Source: Pseudohongiella sp. O18 (GTDB lineage: Bacteria; Pseudomonadota; Gammaproteobacteria; Pseudomonadales; Pseudohongiellaceae). Taken from it: a stretch of DNA of 64,000 nucleotides. The notes beneath the pieces were generated by a model. The model did no database searches, had not been told where the DNA came from, and saw only the letters and a list, made by a program, of their open reading frames with translations. The translations under genes and the position numbers were made by a program. The DNA is taken from NCBI RefSeq assembly GCF_021729085.1, contig NZ_JAJSAR010000001.1:1550001-1614000 (forward strand). Reading direction: 5' to 3'. Positions 45,287 to 53,858 of the stretch are shown here, one piece after another. Each line of letters begins with the position of its first letter. The stretch's first letter is position 1.

Positions 45287-45718
45287 AGGGTTGGGCCTGT
45301 TTCGAATTCAAGACCCTAGTATAGCAGGCAAAAAAAAGCCCACGTGGTACGGGGATACACACGTGGGCGAGATCACCCATCAATGGAAAAGGGGAGAGTC
45401 AGTTCCATTTACCGCATCAGCAGGGGAGTGCCGATGCTTGATCTGTTAAATGCATGTGGCGTGCCAGTTTTTTATACGGTGCGCTATAGTGTTGATATAT
45501 CTGAAAATAAAAGTTTATATGGCTATGGCGGTCAGGCATGATGCTTTTAACTGCACGATGACGAGCGCATTAGCCGTGCATGCCCTGAGTCGTTTTGGTT
45601 CTGAATTCGTGTATTTGCACCAAAAACGGGCGATTCTCTGCTGAGTTTTAATGTCGCCCCGCGATCCGCTACTATCACAGGACACAACGCTATTTCGGTT
45701 TCTAAATAAAGGTTCTGG
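45287..45718. other. Intergenic region of 432 bases
   Basis: No convincing protein gene is present. It contains a minus-strand terminator (45330-45368) with no assigned gene, a run of A/T-rich sequence around 45480-45530 and GGGGAG-like purine tracts. A small minus-strand RNA ending at the terminator is possible. The arfB promoter should lie near 45660-45710. Confidence 0.5.
45330..45368 (-). terminator. Rho-independent terminator on the minus strand
   Basis: A 9-base perfect stem (GCCCACGTG / CACGTGGGC, 45338-45346 with 45360-45368) is preceded on the plus strand by eight A (45330-45337), which gives a stem followed by eight U on the minus strand. It points toward the S1/P1 nuclease gene, so it does not end any annotated gene. 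Confidence 0.75.
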
Positions 45719-46117
45719 ATGATCAGAGTTAACGAGCAGGAGGTCGAGCTGACCGCGGTGCGGGCTCAAGGGGCGGGCGGGCAAAACGTCAACAAGGTGT
45801 CGTCGGCCATTCATTTACGCTTTGACATCCCTGCGTCAAGTCTGCCGGCACATATCAAGTCGGCGCTGCTTGACTTGAAGGACCGGCGAATCAGCCGCGA
45901 GGGCGTATTGATCATCAAAGCCCAGCGTTTTCGCACGCAGGAAAAAAACCGCGAGGATGCGTTGGTGCGCCTGCAGTCCCTGATAGACAAGGCAGCCCAG
46001 CCGGCAGCGCCCAGGGTTCCTACTCGAATACCCAAAGGCCAGAAGCGCAAACGTCTGGATACTAAACGACGTGTGGCTGCAGTAAAATCCCTTCGCAACA
46101 AACCACCCGTTGACTGA
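45719..46117 (+). CDS. arfB: ArfB peptidyl-tRNA hydrolase (ribosome rescue)
   Basis: 132 residues. The release-factor GGQ motif is in RAQGAGGQNVNKVSSA, and the basic C-terminal tail (KGQKRKRLDTKRR, from about 105) inserts into the empty mRNA channel. ArfB frees stalled ribosomes that lack a stop codon. The length and tail match ArfB rather than full release factors. Confidence 0.95.
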   Translation: MIRVNEQEVELTAVRAQGAGGQNVNKVSSAIHLRFDIPASSLPAHIKSALLDLKDRRISREGVLIIKAQRFRTQEKNREDALVRLQSLIDKAAQPAAPRVPTRIPKGQKRKRLDTKRRVAAVKSLRNKPPVD

Positions 46118-46144
46118 CAGCACCCTACCGGTGCAGGAGAGCCC

Positions 46145-46576
46145 ATGCTGACACCCTTTCATCTGGCAATACAGGTGCGAGACCTTGACGAGGCACGTGA
46201 ATTTTATGGCAATCGTCTCGGTCTGCCGCAGGGCCGCAGCTCTGACCAATGGATTGATTACAACCTGTTTGGTCATCAGCTTGTTGTGCACCTGAATCCC
46301 CGAATTGGCCGCGATGGTCAGGTAAACCAGATGAACAATCATGTGGACGGGCATGGTGTGCCAGTGCCGCATTTCGGCGTGGTCCTGACCCTGCCTGACT
46401 GGGAGGCGCTGGCAGCCAAACTGCGCGCGCTGGACACGCAGTTCATTATTGAACCCTATGTCCGATTCAAAGGGCAGCCGGGTGAGCAGGCTACGCTGTT
46501 TTTCATGGATCCATCCGGCAATGCGCTTGAATTCAAGGCATTTGCAGATATCGAAACACAGCTGTTTGCCGTGTAA
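46145..46576 (+). CDS. VOC-family (glyoxalase/dioxygenase-like) protein
   Basis: 143 residues with the betaalphabetabetabeta start TPFHLAIQVRDLDEAREFY and a second half ending DPSGNALEFKAF, where the His and Glu of the VOC metal site lie. Such proteins range from glyoxalases to bleomycin-binding proteins, and the substrate is unknown. It begins 28 bases after arfB. Confidence 0.85.
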   Translation: MLTPFHLAIQVRDLDEAREFYGNRLGLPQGRSSDQWIDYNLFGHQLVVHLNPRIGRDGQVNQMNNHVDGHGVPVPHFGVVLTLPDWEALAAKLRALDTQFIIEPYVRFKGQPGEQATLFFMDPSGNALEFKAFADIETQLFAV

Positions 46577-46679
46577 ATGTGCAGGAATTCAGGAATATTT
46601 GTGACATCGTTATTGGTGGTATTGATTATGCCCTGAGCATCGGCCTTAATGTGCGGTCGAATATTGACGGAGCAGGGCA

Positions 46680-48077
46680 TTGATCAGACCGGGTGTAACG
46701 GCAAAACTGTTTTTGGGACTGTTTGCCACCAGTGTAGTGGTGGCGCTGGCCATGGCTATTGCCATGCAGGCAAGTTTTGCGCGTGGCTTTATCGGCTATC
46801 TGAGTCAGCAGGAGCAGCAACGCGTAGAACGATTGATCCCCGTTCTGGCCCAGGCCTATGAAGAAAACGGCGGCTGGGATTTTCTGCGCGGAAGACAGCG
46901 CGGCGCCTGGTACAGTTTGATGCGTGCAATGGATCTGGGCCCCAGCGGTGTGGATGAGTCCGATGGCCCGGCTGACGAAACGCTGCTGGGTCTCAATATT
47001 CGTATCAGCCTGCTCGACGCTGAGCTTGATTACCTGGCAGGCGCCCGCCTGGATACGGTTGACATAGAAAACCTTCGCGCAGTCACTGTTAATGGAGAAT
47101 TAGTGGGGCATGTGGCGCTGTTGCCGTTTACACAGGTCAGCTCTGCCGCTGCCAAGGCCTTTGAGGCGCAGCAGCGTCAGGCTACCTGGGTGATCAGTGG
47201 GCTTTCGCTGCTGCTGGCTGCCGTAGTTGCCACCGTGCTGGCGCGGCTGTTGATGCAGCCAGTAAGGCTGATCGCCAGTGGCACGCGACGTCTGGCAGTG
47301 GGAGATTACGAACACCGCATCCAATTGAATTCCCGCGATGAGCTCGGACGGCTGGCTGACGATTTCAACCTGCTGGCTCTGTCACTGAAAAAGAATGAAA
47401 AGCTGCGCAAGAACTTTATGGCGGATGTTTCTCACGAGCTACGCACTCCCCTGTCGATTCTGAAAGGCGAGCTGGAAGCGCTTGAGGATGGTGTTCGCAA
47501 GTTGGACGGTCAGAGCATTCGATCGCTGCAGACAGAAGTGCTGGCGCTGAGTCAGCTGGTGGACGATCTCTACGACCTCTCCCTGGCTGACCTGGGCGCA
47601 CTGAGTTATCGCAAGGAGCCACAGGACCTGCGCGACGTGCTTTCTGATGCCCTGCTGCAGTATCGGCCCCGTCTTGCAGCGCAGAAGATTGATGTCCAAT
47701 ACGACATGGCAGAAGAGCCGCTGATGATTCTGGCTGATGGTGGCCGTTTGAGACAGCTGTTCAATAACCTGTTGGAGAATGTGCTCAAATACACGGATGC
47801 GGGCGGGGTACTCAGGCTAGAGGCAACTCAACAGGACGACGAGCTTGTTATTGTCATCCAGGACTCCCCCCCAGGTGTACCGGCGCCACTTTTAAATTCA
47901 CTGTTTGACCGTCTGTTCCGCGTGGAGACGTCGCGCAACCGTGCCCGCGGCGGGGCAGGTCTGGGGCTGGCGATCTGCAAAAAAATCGTCGAGGGACATG
48001 ACGGGACAATACAGGCAAGTCACTCCGAGCTGGGTGGTTTGTGTCTGACCATTCGCTTCCCGGTCAATCGAAGCTGA
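46680..48077 (+). CDS. BaeS-like sensor histidine kinase
   Basis: 465 residues, starting at TTG with GGAG seven bases upstream. Two transmembrane segments (about 8-30 and 168-190) flank a periplasmic domain of about 135 residues, followed by HAMP (about 190-245), HisKA with MADVSHELRTPLSILKGELEAL, and HATPase with NNLLENVLKYTD and GGAGLGLAICKKIV. Envelope-stress type by resemblance to BaeS. It is followed after 29 bases by its response regulator. Confidence 0.9.
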   Translation: MIRPGVTAKLFLGLFATSVVVALAMAIAMQASFARGFIGYLSQQEQQRVERLIPVLAQAYEENGGWDFLRGRQRGAWYSLMRAMDLGPSGVDESDGPADETLLGLNIRISLLDAELDYLAGARLDTVDIENLRAVTVNGELVGHVALLPFTQVSSAAAKAFEAQQRQATWVISGLSLLLAAVVATVLARLLMQPVRLIASGTRRLAVGDYEHRIQLNSRDELGRLADDFNLLALSLKKNEKLRKNFMADVSHELRTPLSILKGELEALEDGVRKLDGQSIRSLQTEVLALSQLVDDLYDLSLADLGALSYRKEPQDLRDVLSDALLQYRPRLAAQKIDVQYDMAEEPLMILADGGRLRQLFNNLLENVLKYTDAGGVLRLEATQQDDELVIVIQDSPPGVPAPLLNSLFDRLFRVETSRNRARGGAGLGLAICKKIVEGHDGTIQASHSELGGLCLTIRFPVNRS

Positions 48078-48106
48078 ACCACAACTGTCTATGACTGAGC
48101 CAGGTT

Positions 48107-48835
48107 ATGACTGAGCAAACTAACGCATCTGATAATGCCTCTTCTATGGCGTCGACCGCAGAGTCTCCATTGATACTGATCGTTGAAGACGAGCCCAGGC
48201 TCAGCAGTCTGATGAAGGACTATCTGGAAGCCTCGGGCTACATGACCCGCATCGTCGATCATGGCAATGAGGTGTTGACGGTCGTACGACAACAGCCACC
48301 TGCGCTGATCGTACTCGATTTGATGCTGCCCGGACGTGATGGCCTGGATGTCTGTCGGGAGTTGCGAACTTTCAGCGATGTTCCGGTCATCATGGTGACG
48401 GCGCGCGTTGAGGAAATCGACAGGCTGCTGGGGCTGGAACTGGGTGCAGATGACTATTTGTGCAAACCCTTCAGTCCGCGTGAACTGGTGTCACGCGTCA
48501 AGGCCATCCTGCGTCGAGTAGGTCGCCAGGAACCGGCGAACAGTAGCCAGGAAGGCCTGATTATCGATGAGGAGGCCTATACGGTGTCGCTGAACGGCAA
48601 GTCGCTGGCAGTGACGCCCGTTGAGATGAGGCTGCTCAAAACCATGGTCGCTGCGCCCGGTCGGGTGTTTTCCCGCGACCAGTTACTTGATCATGCCTAT
48701 GTGGATCATCGCGTAGTGACCGACCGTGCCGTTGACAGTCATATCCGCAATCTGCGCCGGAAGCTGGAGCAGGCCTACCCCGACAAGGATCTGATTCATT
48801 CGGTATATGGCGTCGGCTACAAATACGAACCCTGA
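48107..48835 (+). CDS. OmpR-family response regulator (BaeR-like)
   Basis: 242 residues. The receiver domain (about 22-135) has VEDEPR, the phospho-Asp in [12 protein letters not shown] and [12 protein letters not shown]. The winged-helix output (about 145-240) ends in [11 protein letters not shown]. It forms a two-component pair with the preceding kinase and is followed by a strong terminator. Confidence 0.93.
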   Translation: MTEQTNASDNASSMASTAESPLILIVEDEPRLSSLMKDYLEASGYMTRIVDHGNEVLTVVRQQPPALIVLDLMLPGRDGLDVCRELRTFSDVPVIMVTARVEEIDRLLGLELGADDYLCKPFSPRELVSRVKAILRRVGRQEPANSSQEGLIIDEEAYTVSLNGKSLAVTPVEMRLLKTMVAAPGRVFSRDQLLDHAYVDHRVVTDRAVDSHIRNLRRKLEQAYPDKDLIHSVYGVGYKYEP

Positions 48836-48838
48836 AAT

Positions 48839-48879
48839 AAAATCAGGCCCACGGAAAGCATTCCCGTGGGCCTGATTTT
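48839..48879. terminator. Bidirectional rho-independent terminator
   Basis: A 16-base perfect stem including AAAA/TTTT flanks (48839-48854 with 48864-48879), with a nine-base loop. It serves both the response-regulator gene and the convergent thiolase gene. Confidence 0.92.
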
Positions 48880-48907
48880 GTAACTTTGCCTTGTATCAGG
48901 CTTAGTC

Positions 48908-50089
48908 TCAGAATACTTCGAACAGGCCTGCCGCGCCCATGCCGCCACCAATACACATGGTGCAGACAACATACTTGGCGCCGCGGCGCTTGCCTTCGAT
49001 CAGTGCGTGACCAACCATACGGGCACCGCTCATGCCGTAAGGGTGACCAATTGAAATCGCACCACCGTTAACGTTGAGCAGTTCGTTGGGGATGCCCAGT
49101 TTGTCACGGCAGTACAGCACCTGCACGGCAAACGCTTCGTTCAGCTCCCAAAGGCCGATATCGTCCATTTTCAGGTTGAAACGCTGCAGCAGTTTCGGAA
49201 TCGCGAACACCGGACCGATGCCCATCTCATCCGGATCACAGCCAGCCACGGCCATGCCACGATAGGCGCCCAGAGGCGTCAGGCCGCGCTTCTCGGCTTC
49301 TCTGGCTTCCATGACAACGCTGGCAGACGAGCCATCTGACAACTGGCTGGCATTACCTGCGGTGATGAAGCCGCCTTCGATAACAGGTTTGAGCCCAGCA
49401 AGGCCCTCTATATTTGTTTCCGGCCGGTTGCCTTCGTCTTTCTCCAGCTTTACGTTTTTGTAGCTGATTTCACCGGTTTCCTTGTTCATTACACCCATGA
49501 CTGATTCCATGGGAACAATTTCATCGTCAAACTTGCCGGCTGCCTGGGCAGCTGCTGTGCGCTGCTGGCTCTGCAGGCTGTACTCATCCTGTGCCTCACG
49601 GCTGATGCCATAGCGCTTGGCCACGACTTCGGCAGTTTGCAGCATTGGCATGTAGGCGTGCTGGGAAATCGCCAGTACGTTCTCATCAACGGTGCGGAAT
49701 TTGTTGCGATGGTCGTTCTGCACCAGGCTGATGGACTCCATGCCTGCGCCCACAACGATGTCCATGTTGTCGCTGATAACCTGCTTGGCGGCGGTACAGA
49801 TGGCCATCATGCCTGAGGCACACTGGCGGTCCATACTCATACCTGCAACGGTGTTGGGAAGGCCGGCGGCAACCGAGGCCAGTCGGCCGATGTTATAGCC
49901 AGTCGTGCCCTGCTGAACAGCACAACCCATTACCACGTCATCGACTTCATCCGGCGCAATGCCGGCGCGCTGCACGGCGTGCTTGATGGCATGGCCACCC
50001 AGGGTGGGGCCTTCAGTGTTGTTGAATGCTCCCCGATAGGCCTTGCCAATTGGGGTTCTGGCGGTTGCTACGATTACGGCTTCTCTCAT
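48908..50089 (-). CDS. Acetyl-CoA acyltransferase (thiolase)
   Basis: 393 residues from the ATG at 50089, which has GAAGGA upstream. Motifs: [20 protein letters not shown] start, nucleophilic Cys in [26 protein letters not shown], the [18 protein letters not shown] His motif and the second Cys in [11 protein letters not shown]. It acts in fatty-acid oxidation or acetoacetyl-CoA metabolism; which of these cannot be determined. Confidence 0.93.
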   Translation of the reverse strand: MREAVIVATARTPIGKAYRGAFNNTEGPTLGGHAIKHAVQRAGIAPDEVDDVVMGCAVQQGTTGYNIGRLASVAAGLPNTVAGMSMDRQCASGMMAICTAAKQVISDNMDIVVGAGMESISLVQNDHRNKFRTVDENVLAISQHAYMPMLQTAEVVAKRYGISREAQDEYSLQSQQRTAAAQAAGKFDDEIVPMESVMGVMNKETGEISYKNVKLEKDEGNRPETNIEGLAGLKPVIEGGFITAGNASQLSDGSSASVVMEAREAEKRGLTPLGAYRGMAVAGCDPDEMGIGPVFAIPKLLQRFNLKMDDIGLWELNEAFAVQVLYCRDKLGIPNELLNVNGGAISIGHPYGMSGARMVGHALIEGKRRGAKYVVCTMCIGGGMGAAGLFEVF

Positions 50090-50420
50090 GACTGGTCCTT
50101 CTCTCGTCCATTTTTTTGGATGGGTACTCATACTGAGCGTTTGTTCGGGAAAACAAGTGTAACGGAAACCTTGAGTGAATTCATTATTCCGTGAATGACA
50201 AATACCCGGTCCGCTGGAGGTGGACTTCAACAGGTCGTACTGCCTGTCGTTCAGCGGTTCTTGGGGAGCGCCGAACGGCGTTGTCCAGTGATTGTGCGGT
50301 GACTGGGGCTGTGATAGCGTCTAAAGCGTTGATCTTATGTATTGCCGGTGCCGAGGCTGCCGTCCGGATTGCGTTTGTCCTTATTGTTTAATGAGTGTCA
50401 GGTGTTCACCGGAGGTGCAC
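50090..50420. other. Intergenic region of 331 bases between divergent genes
   Basis: It holds the thiolase ribosome site (50092-50100 region on the minus strand), a small CCATTTTTTTGG repeat near 50108-50119, and the GGAGGTG ribosome site of the next gene (50411-50417). No protein or RNA gene was recognised. Confidence 0.4.
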
Positions 50421-52199
50421 ATGAGTTCCTTTCGTCGTCGTGTCTGTTTCACGTCTCTTTTCTCAGCTTCTTTGCTGGTTGGTGGATTGTCTTTAGCTGC
50501 CACACCTGCACTGTATGCCCAATCGGCCACTCTCGAGACTGCCGGGCAGGTTGGCCATCGGGTAGGCGATTTTGCCCTGCTCGATCACGATGGTTATTTC
50601 CATCACATGAGCTGGTATGACAACCGGACTGCCATTGTTTTCCTCGTTCAAACCAATGAAGCGGCACAACTCGACGCGCTGCAGTCTGAATATGCGGCCC
50701 TGGCTGCACAGCGGGAGAACTTCCAGTTTTTCATGATCAACCCGCTGGGACAAAACCGACAGTCTGTTTCACAGGCTGTTGCTGGTTCTGATATCCCGGT
50801 GTTGATCGACGATGCCCAGATCGTATCGGAATCCATGGGGCTGAATATCGTCGGTGAGGCCCTGGTCTACGACCCGCGCAGCTTCCGTATCGTGTTCCGC
50901 GGACCGGTCAGTGCGCTGGGTGAGGCACTGGATGATCTGGCTGCGCAGCGTCCGGTCAGCCGCGCTCAGGTAGCCATGTCAGGAGAGGCCATTGAATACG
51001 CAGCGCGCGCCCAAAACATGGCGGAGCCCGTATCATATACACGTGATGTGGCGCCGATTCTCGCCGAGAATTGCGCTGCCTGCCACCGCGAGAGTGGCAT
51101 CGCACCGTTTGCGCTGAACAATCACAGCATGGCACAGGGCTGGTCACCGATGATCAGGGAAGTGCTGATGACCAAGCGCATGCCACCAGGCCAGATCGAT
51201 CCGCACGTTGGTGACTTCGTCAACAGCTACACGCTCAGCCCGGAAGACCAGCAGACGCTGGTGCACTGGATAGAGCAGGGTTCCACCTTTGATGGCCCCA
51301 GCGACCCACTCGCTGAGTTGACCTGGCCAGAGACCGAATGGGCCTTCGGTGAACCTGACCTGATTGTGAACGTGCCGCCTCAGACCATACCCGCCACAGG
51401 TGTGCTGGATTACATCAACGTTGTTGTCCCATTTGACGGACTGACGGAAGATCGCTGGGTACGCGCAAGCCAGTACATTGCCGGCGACCGCACCGTGCTG
51501 CACCACACACTGAACAGTATTCTGCCACCTGAGGCCGGTGATCGAGCACGTTTCCTGGGAGGCGGCAGCCCGGATGATCCCAGCATTACCGCTTACATCC
51601 CTGGCGCCGCACCCTATCACGAACCAGAAAATACCGGAGGTCTGCTACGCGCTGGCTCCCGTCTGGCACTGCAACTACACTACACAACCAATGGCCGCGA
51701 GACTGTTGACGAGAGCCGGATAGGTATCTGGTTCTATCCGGAAGGGTATGTGCCGGAGAAGCGCATGTCGGGCCAGTGCGCCTGTATCTTCCCCAATGAC
51801 TGGACGTCGATTCCGCCCTTCGATCCTGACTTCGAGCAGACCAAATCGGTAACGGTGCCACGTGATGCCTATCTGCATGCATTCCTGCCGCACATGCATT
51901 TCCGCGGCAAGCGCATGCGCTTTGAGGCGCATTATCCGGATGGCACCATCGAAGAGCTGATCAATATCGCCAACTACAACTACAACTGGCAGTTGCGATA
52001 TCAATTGCGTGAACCAAAGCTGGTGCCGGCGGGCACGGTTATCACGGCGATCGGTGCATTCGATAACTCGGAGCAGAACAAGGCAAACCCGGATCCGTCA
52101 CGTCTGGTGCCGTGGGGGCAGCAGAGCTGGGATGAGATGTTCTTCGGCTCGGTCAGCTGGCAGTTCGTCGAGCCCGCTTCAGCCTCTGGGGCAGACTGA
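50421..52199 (+). CDS. Exported redoxin-cytochrome c-copper type II monooxygenase fusion
   Basis: 592 residues from the ATG at 50421, with GGAGGTG upstream. A signal peptide (cleavage about LYAQS) is followed by a thioredoxin-like domain (about 45-185) lacking the CxxC pair. Next come a c-heme motif CAACH (218-222) and a PHM-like copper monooxygenase region. All six copper ligands of that family can be matched: His361, His362 and His420 for one site, and His491, His493 and Met573 (in DEMF) for the other. In animals PHM uses ascorbate; here the attached heme could supply electrons instead. Substrate unknown. A stem-loop follows the stop. Confidence 0.85.
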   Translation: MSSFRRRVCFTSLFSASLLVGGLSLAATPALYAQSATLETAGQVGHRVGDFALLDHDGYFHHMSWYDNRTAIVFLVQTNEAAQLDALQSEYAALAAQRENFQFFMINPLGQNRQSVSQAVAGSDIPVLIDDAQIVSESMGLNIVGEALVYDPRSFRIVFRGPVSALGEALDDLAAQRPVSRAQVAMSGEAIEYAARAQNMAEPVSYTRDVAPILAENCAACHRESGIAPFALNNHSMAQGWSPMIREVLMTKRMPPGQIDPHVGDFVNSYTLSPEDQQTLVHWIEQGSTFDGPSDPLAELTWPETEWAFGEPDLIVNVPPQTIPATGVLDYINVVVPFDGLTEDRWVRASQYIAGDRTVLHHTLNSILPPEAGDRARFLGGGSPDDPSITAYIPGAAPYHEPENTGGLLRAGSRLALQLHYTTNGRETVDESRIGIWFYPEGYVPEKRMSGQCACIFPNDWTSIPPFDPDFEQTKSVTVPRDAYLHAFLPHMHFRGKRMRFEAHYPDGTIEELINIANYNYNWQLRYQLREPKLVPAGTVITAIGAFDNSEQNKANPDPSRLVPWGQQSWDEMFFGSVSWQFVEPASASGAD

Positions 52200-52222
52200 T
52201 CCCCGGCTCAAGCGCGTCCGGC

Positions 52223-52284
52223 GCCGGAACCTGGGTGGCAGTCCTCGTCAGGTTTTCCTCGCTCCTTGCCACCCAGTCCCCGGC
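52223..52284 (+). terminator. Stem-loop after the copper monooxygenase fusion gene
   Basis: 18-base arms 52223-52240 and 52267-52284 pair with three mismatches (nine-base GGGTGGCA-containing core and five-base GCCGG outer stem). A U-tract is lacking, so it may be a rho-dependent or mRNA-stabilising structure. Confidence 0.45.
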
Positions 52285-52308
52285 ACCTCGATTGAGCTTT
52301 GGTGTGGC

Positions 52309-52434
52309 GGGTAACAGATTACGCCCGGATCGGGAATCGGTCCGAGAGGTGGGTATTAAATCTCGCCCGGATCGGGAATCGGTTCGGGTAGTGGGTGACA
52401 GGTCATGCCCGGATCGCATCCTTCCCCCGCGCAC
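52309..52434 (+). repeat. Three tandem copies of a 42-base repeat
   Basis: Copies start at 52309, 52351 and 52393, exactly 42 bases apart. Each begins GGGT and contains GCCCGGATCGGGAATCGGT (the third copy diverges after GGATCG). The unit forms the left arm of the larger inverted repeat. Confidence 0.85.
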
Positions 52435-53001
52435 CCGGCGGGGCGGAACTCGACTTCGCGGCTTTGCCGCTCAGGACTCAGACAGTCCTCCCGCTGATCG
52501 GGTGCGCGGGGAAAGGATAAAGCGCGCCCTGATTGGGCAGGACTCTGTCACCCACAACACGCCCCTAGTGCCATCGTCTACAGCGGTTTCCCGGTTGGCA
52601 AGGCGCATCAAGCAACAGTGCGCAAATCAGCATCATGGGCGTGATTTGCTGTATCGCTGTGGTAGCCTCCTCAGTTGCGATGACGTCTGAAGTGCAGGGG
52701 AACAGTTAACGTCGAAAGGCGGCGCCACGCCTACCCTGGGCACCTGGGATAAGCTGACGTAACACGGTTGTTCAAGAATGTTCTCTACCATGCGCGATTG
52801 TGACTGCTCGGCAGAAGTAGGCACAAGGGTAGGGCGGCGGGTAGCAGAATTACGCCCAATCAGGGCGCGTTTATCCTTTTGCGTGGCGCCCGATCAGCGG
52901 GTAGGACTGTTCGAGTCCCGAGCCCGCGCAGCGCGCGAGGTCGAGACCCGCACCGCCGGGCGCCAGGTGAAAGGATGCGATCCGGGCGTAATCTGTTACC
53001 C
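52309..53001. repeat. Large imperfect inverted repeat (about 0.7 kb) without genes
   Basis: The outer ends 52309-52332 and 52978-53001 are perfect 24-base inverted copies. Further inward, 52409-52424-type sequence pairs with 52968-52983. The block around 52484-52510 pairs with that around 52887-52914, and 52522-52538 pairs with 52854-52870. Arms are therefore about 230 bases around a centre of about 315 bases. No open frame in it looks like a real gene; short frames only reflect the repeats. No transposase is present. It may be a non-autonomous element, a relic, or a structured intergenic repeat. Confidence 0.8.
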
Positions 53002-53060
53002 GTCGTCCGGACCGCTCCCGATCTCTGCAGACGTTTAAACGCTCTTCCAGGGGAAAGGTT

Positions 53061-53858
53061 TCAGGGGACGTAGATCTCGCGGTGGTACCAGGGGGTGGAG
53101 GTCACGCCCTGTAGCACTTCGGTGCCATCGAAGATCCGGGAGAACAGCGGGCCTCTCGCAGTAAATTCAAAGCCTTGCAGTCGGCTATCGGTTTCTCCTG
53201 GCACGCCTAGCGCGTCGGATGCCTGCTCTATCCTGTAGGTGCGCGTGTAGCCGGTGTTTTTCGCAGATCGAATGACGAGCGTTGGCTCGCGAAGCACTGG
53301 CACCGCTGGCTGATACTGCAGATGCAGCCGGATGCTGTCGCCGCTCTCTGCCGTCATTTGCCAGGTTTCTTCGACCTCACCCATCTGCTCACCATTTCCC
53401 GACACCAATCGTTGAGCGCTCGCCTCCTGTGCCGTTTGATAGACCTCGTAGGCGCCGGCACCTTCTGGCGAAATGCCGTTGATGATCAGAATGCTGGTTT
53501 GACCGTCAGAGTGGTTGCGTCCCTGCACCGACATCACCATGTAACGGCTGGTGCCCGAGCCGATTGCGTCACCATCTGCATCCAGCACGATGTGGCGATC
53601 CATGAAGGTAACCGTCAGGTTGACCCGGTCTGGGTTTTCTGCGACAACCGGCACCACCCAGCCGTCTGCCAGTAAGGGTTTAACTGCCTCGGCATTGACC
53701 TGAAAGCTCAGTGAGGTACGTGTCTCTGCGCTCCACTCCTGGAAAGTATCAGCCGTATCGGGCTGCGCTGCGTTGCTGCTGAGTGACAGCAACGCCAGCG
53801 CGACGAACAGAGTCATGTAGCCGATTCGTGTTTTCTGGGTAGAGTATTTACAGAGCAT
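53061..53858 (-). CDS. Exported protein of unknown function
   Basis: 265 residues from the ATG at 53858; a GTG at 53873 is an alternative with a GGGACCAGG sequence upstream. A signal peptide core (TLFVALALLSLSSNAAQ) is followed by a beta-rich domain. The segment LLADGWVVPVVAENPDRVNLTVTFMDRH and a Gly-rich middle vaguely recall acetoacetate-decarboxylase-like folds, but this is not firm. It overlaps the AbgT gene stop by 11 bases, so it is probably co-transcribed and may act with that transporter. Confidence 0.7.
   Translation of the reverse strand: MLCKYSTQKTRIGYMTLFVALALLSLSSNAAQPDTADTFQEWSAETRTSLSFQVNAEAVKPLLADGWVVPVVAENPDRVNLTVTFMDRHIVLDADGDAIGSGTSRYMVMSVQGRNHSDGQTSILIINGISPEGAGAYEVYQTAQEASAQRLVSGNGEQMGEVEETWQMTAESGDSIRLHLQYQPAVPVLREPTLVIRSAKNTGYTRTYRIEQASDALGVPGETDSRLQGFEFTARGPLFSRIFDGTEVLQGVTSTPWYHREIYVP

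Noticed and set aside
45338-45368. Reading this stem as a terminator for the S1/P1 nuclease gene.
   Set aside because: It lies upstream of that gene's start and points into it, so it cannot end it.
52154-53038. Several short frames on both strands, including one with a repeated RTDSRSGR-type peptide.
   Set aside because: The peptide repeat is only the translation of the 42-base DNA repeat. The frames lack ribosome sites and match no family.
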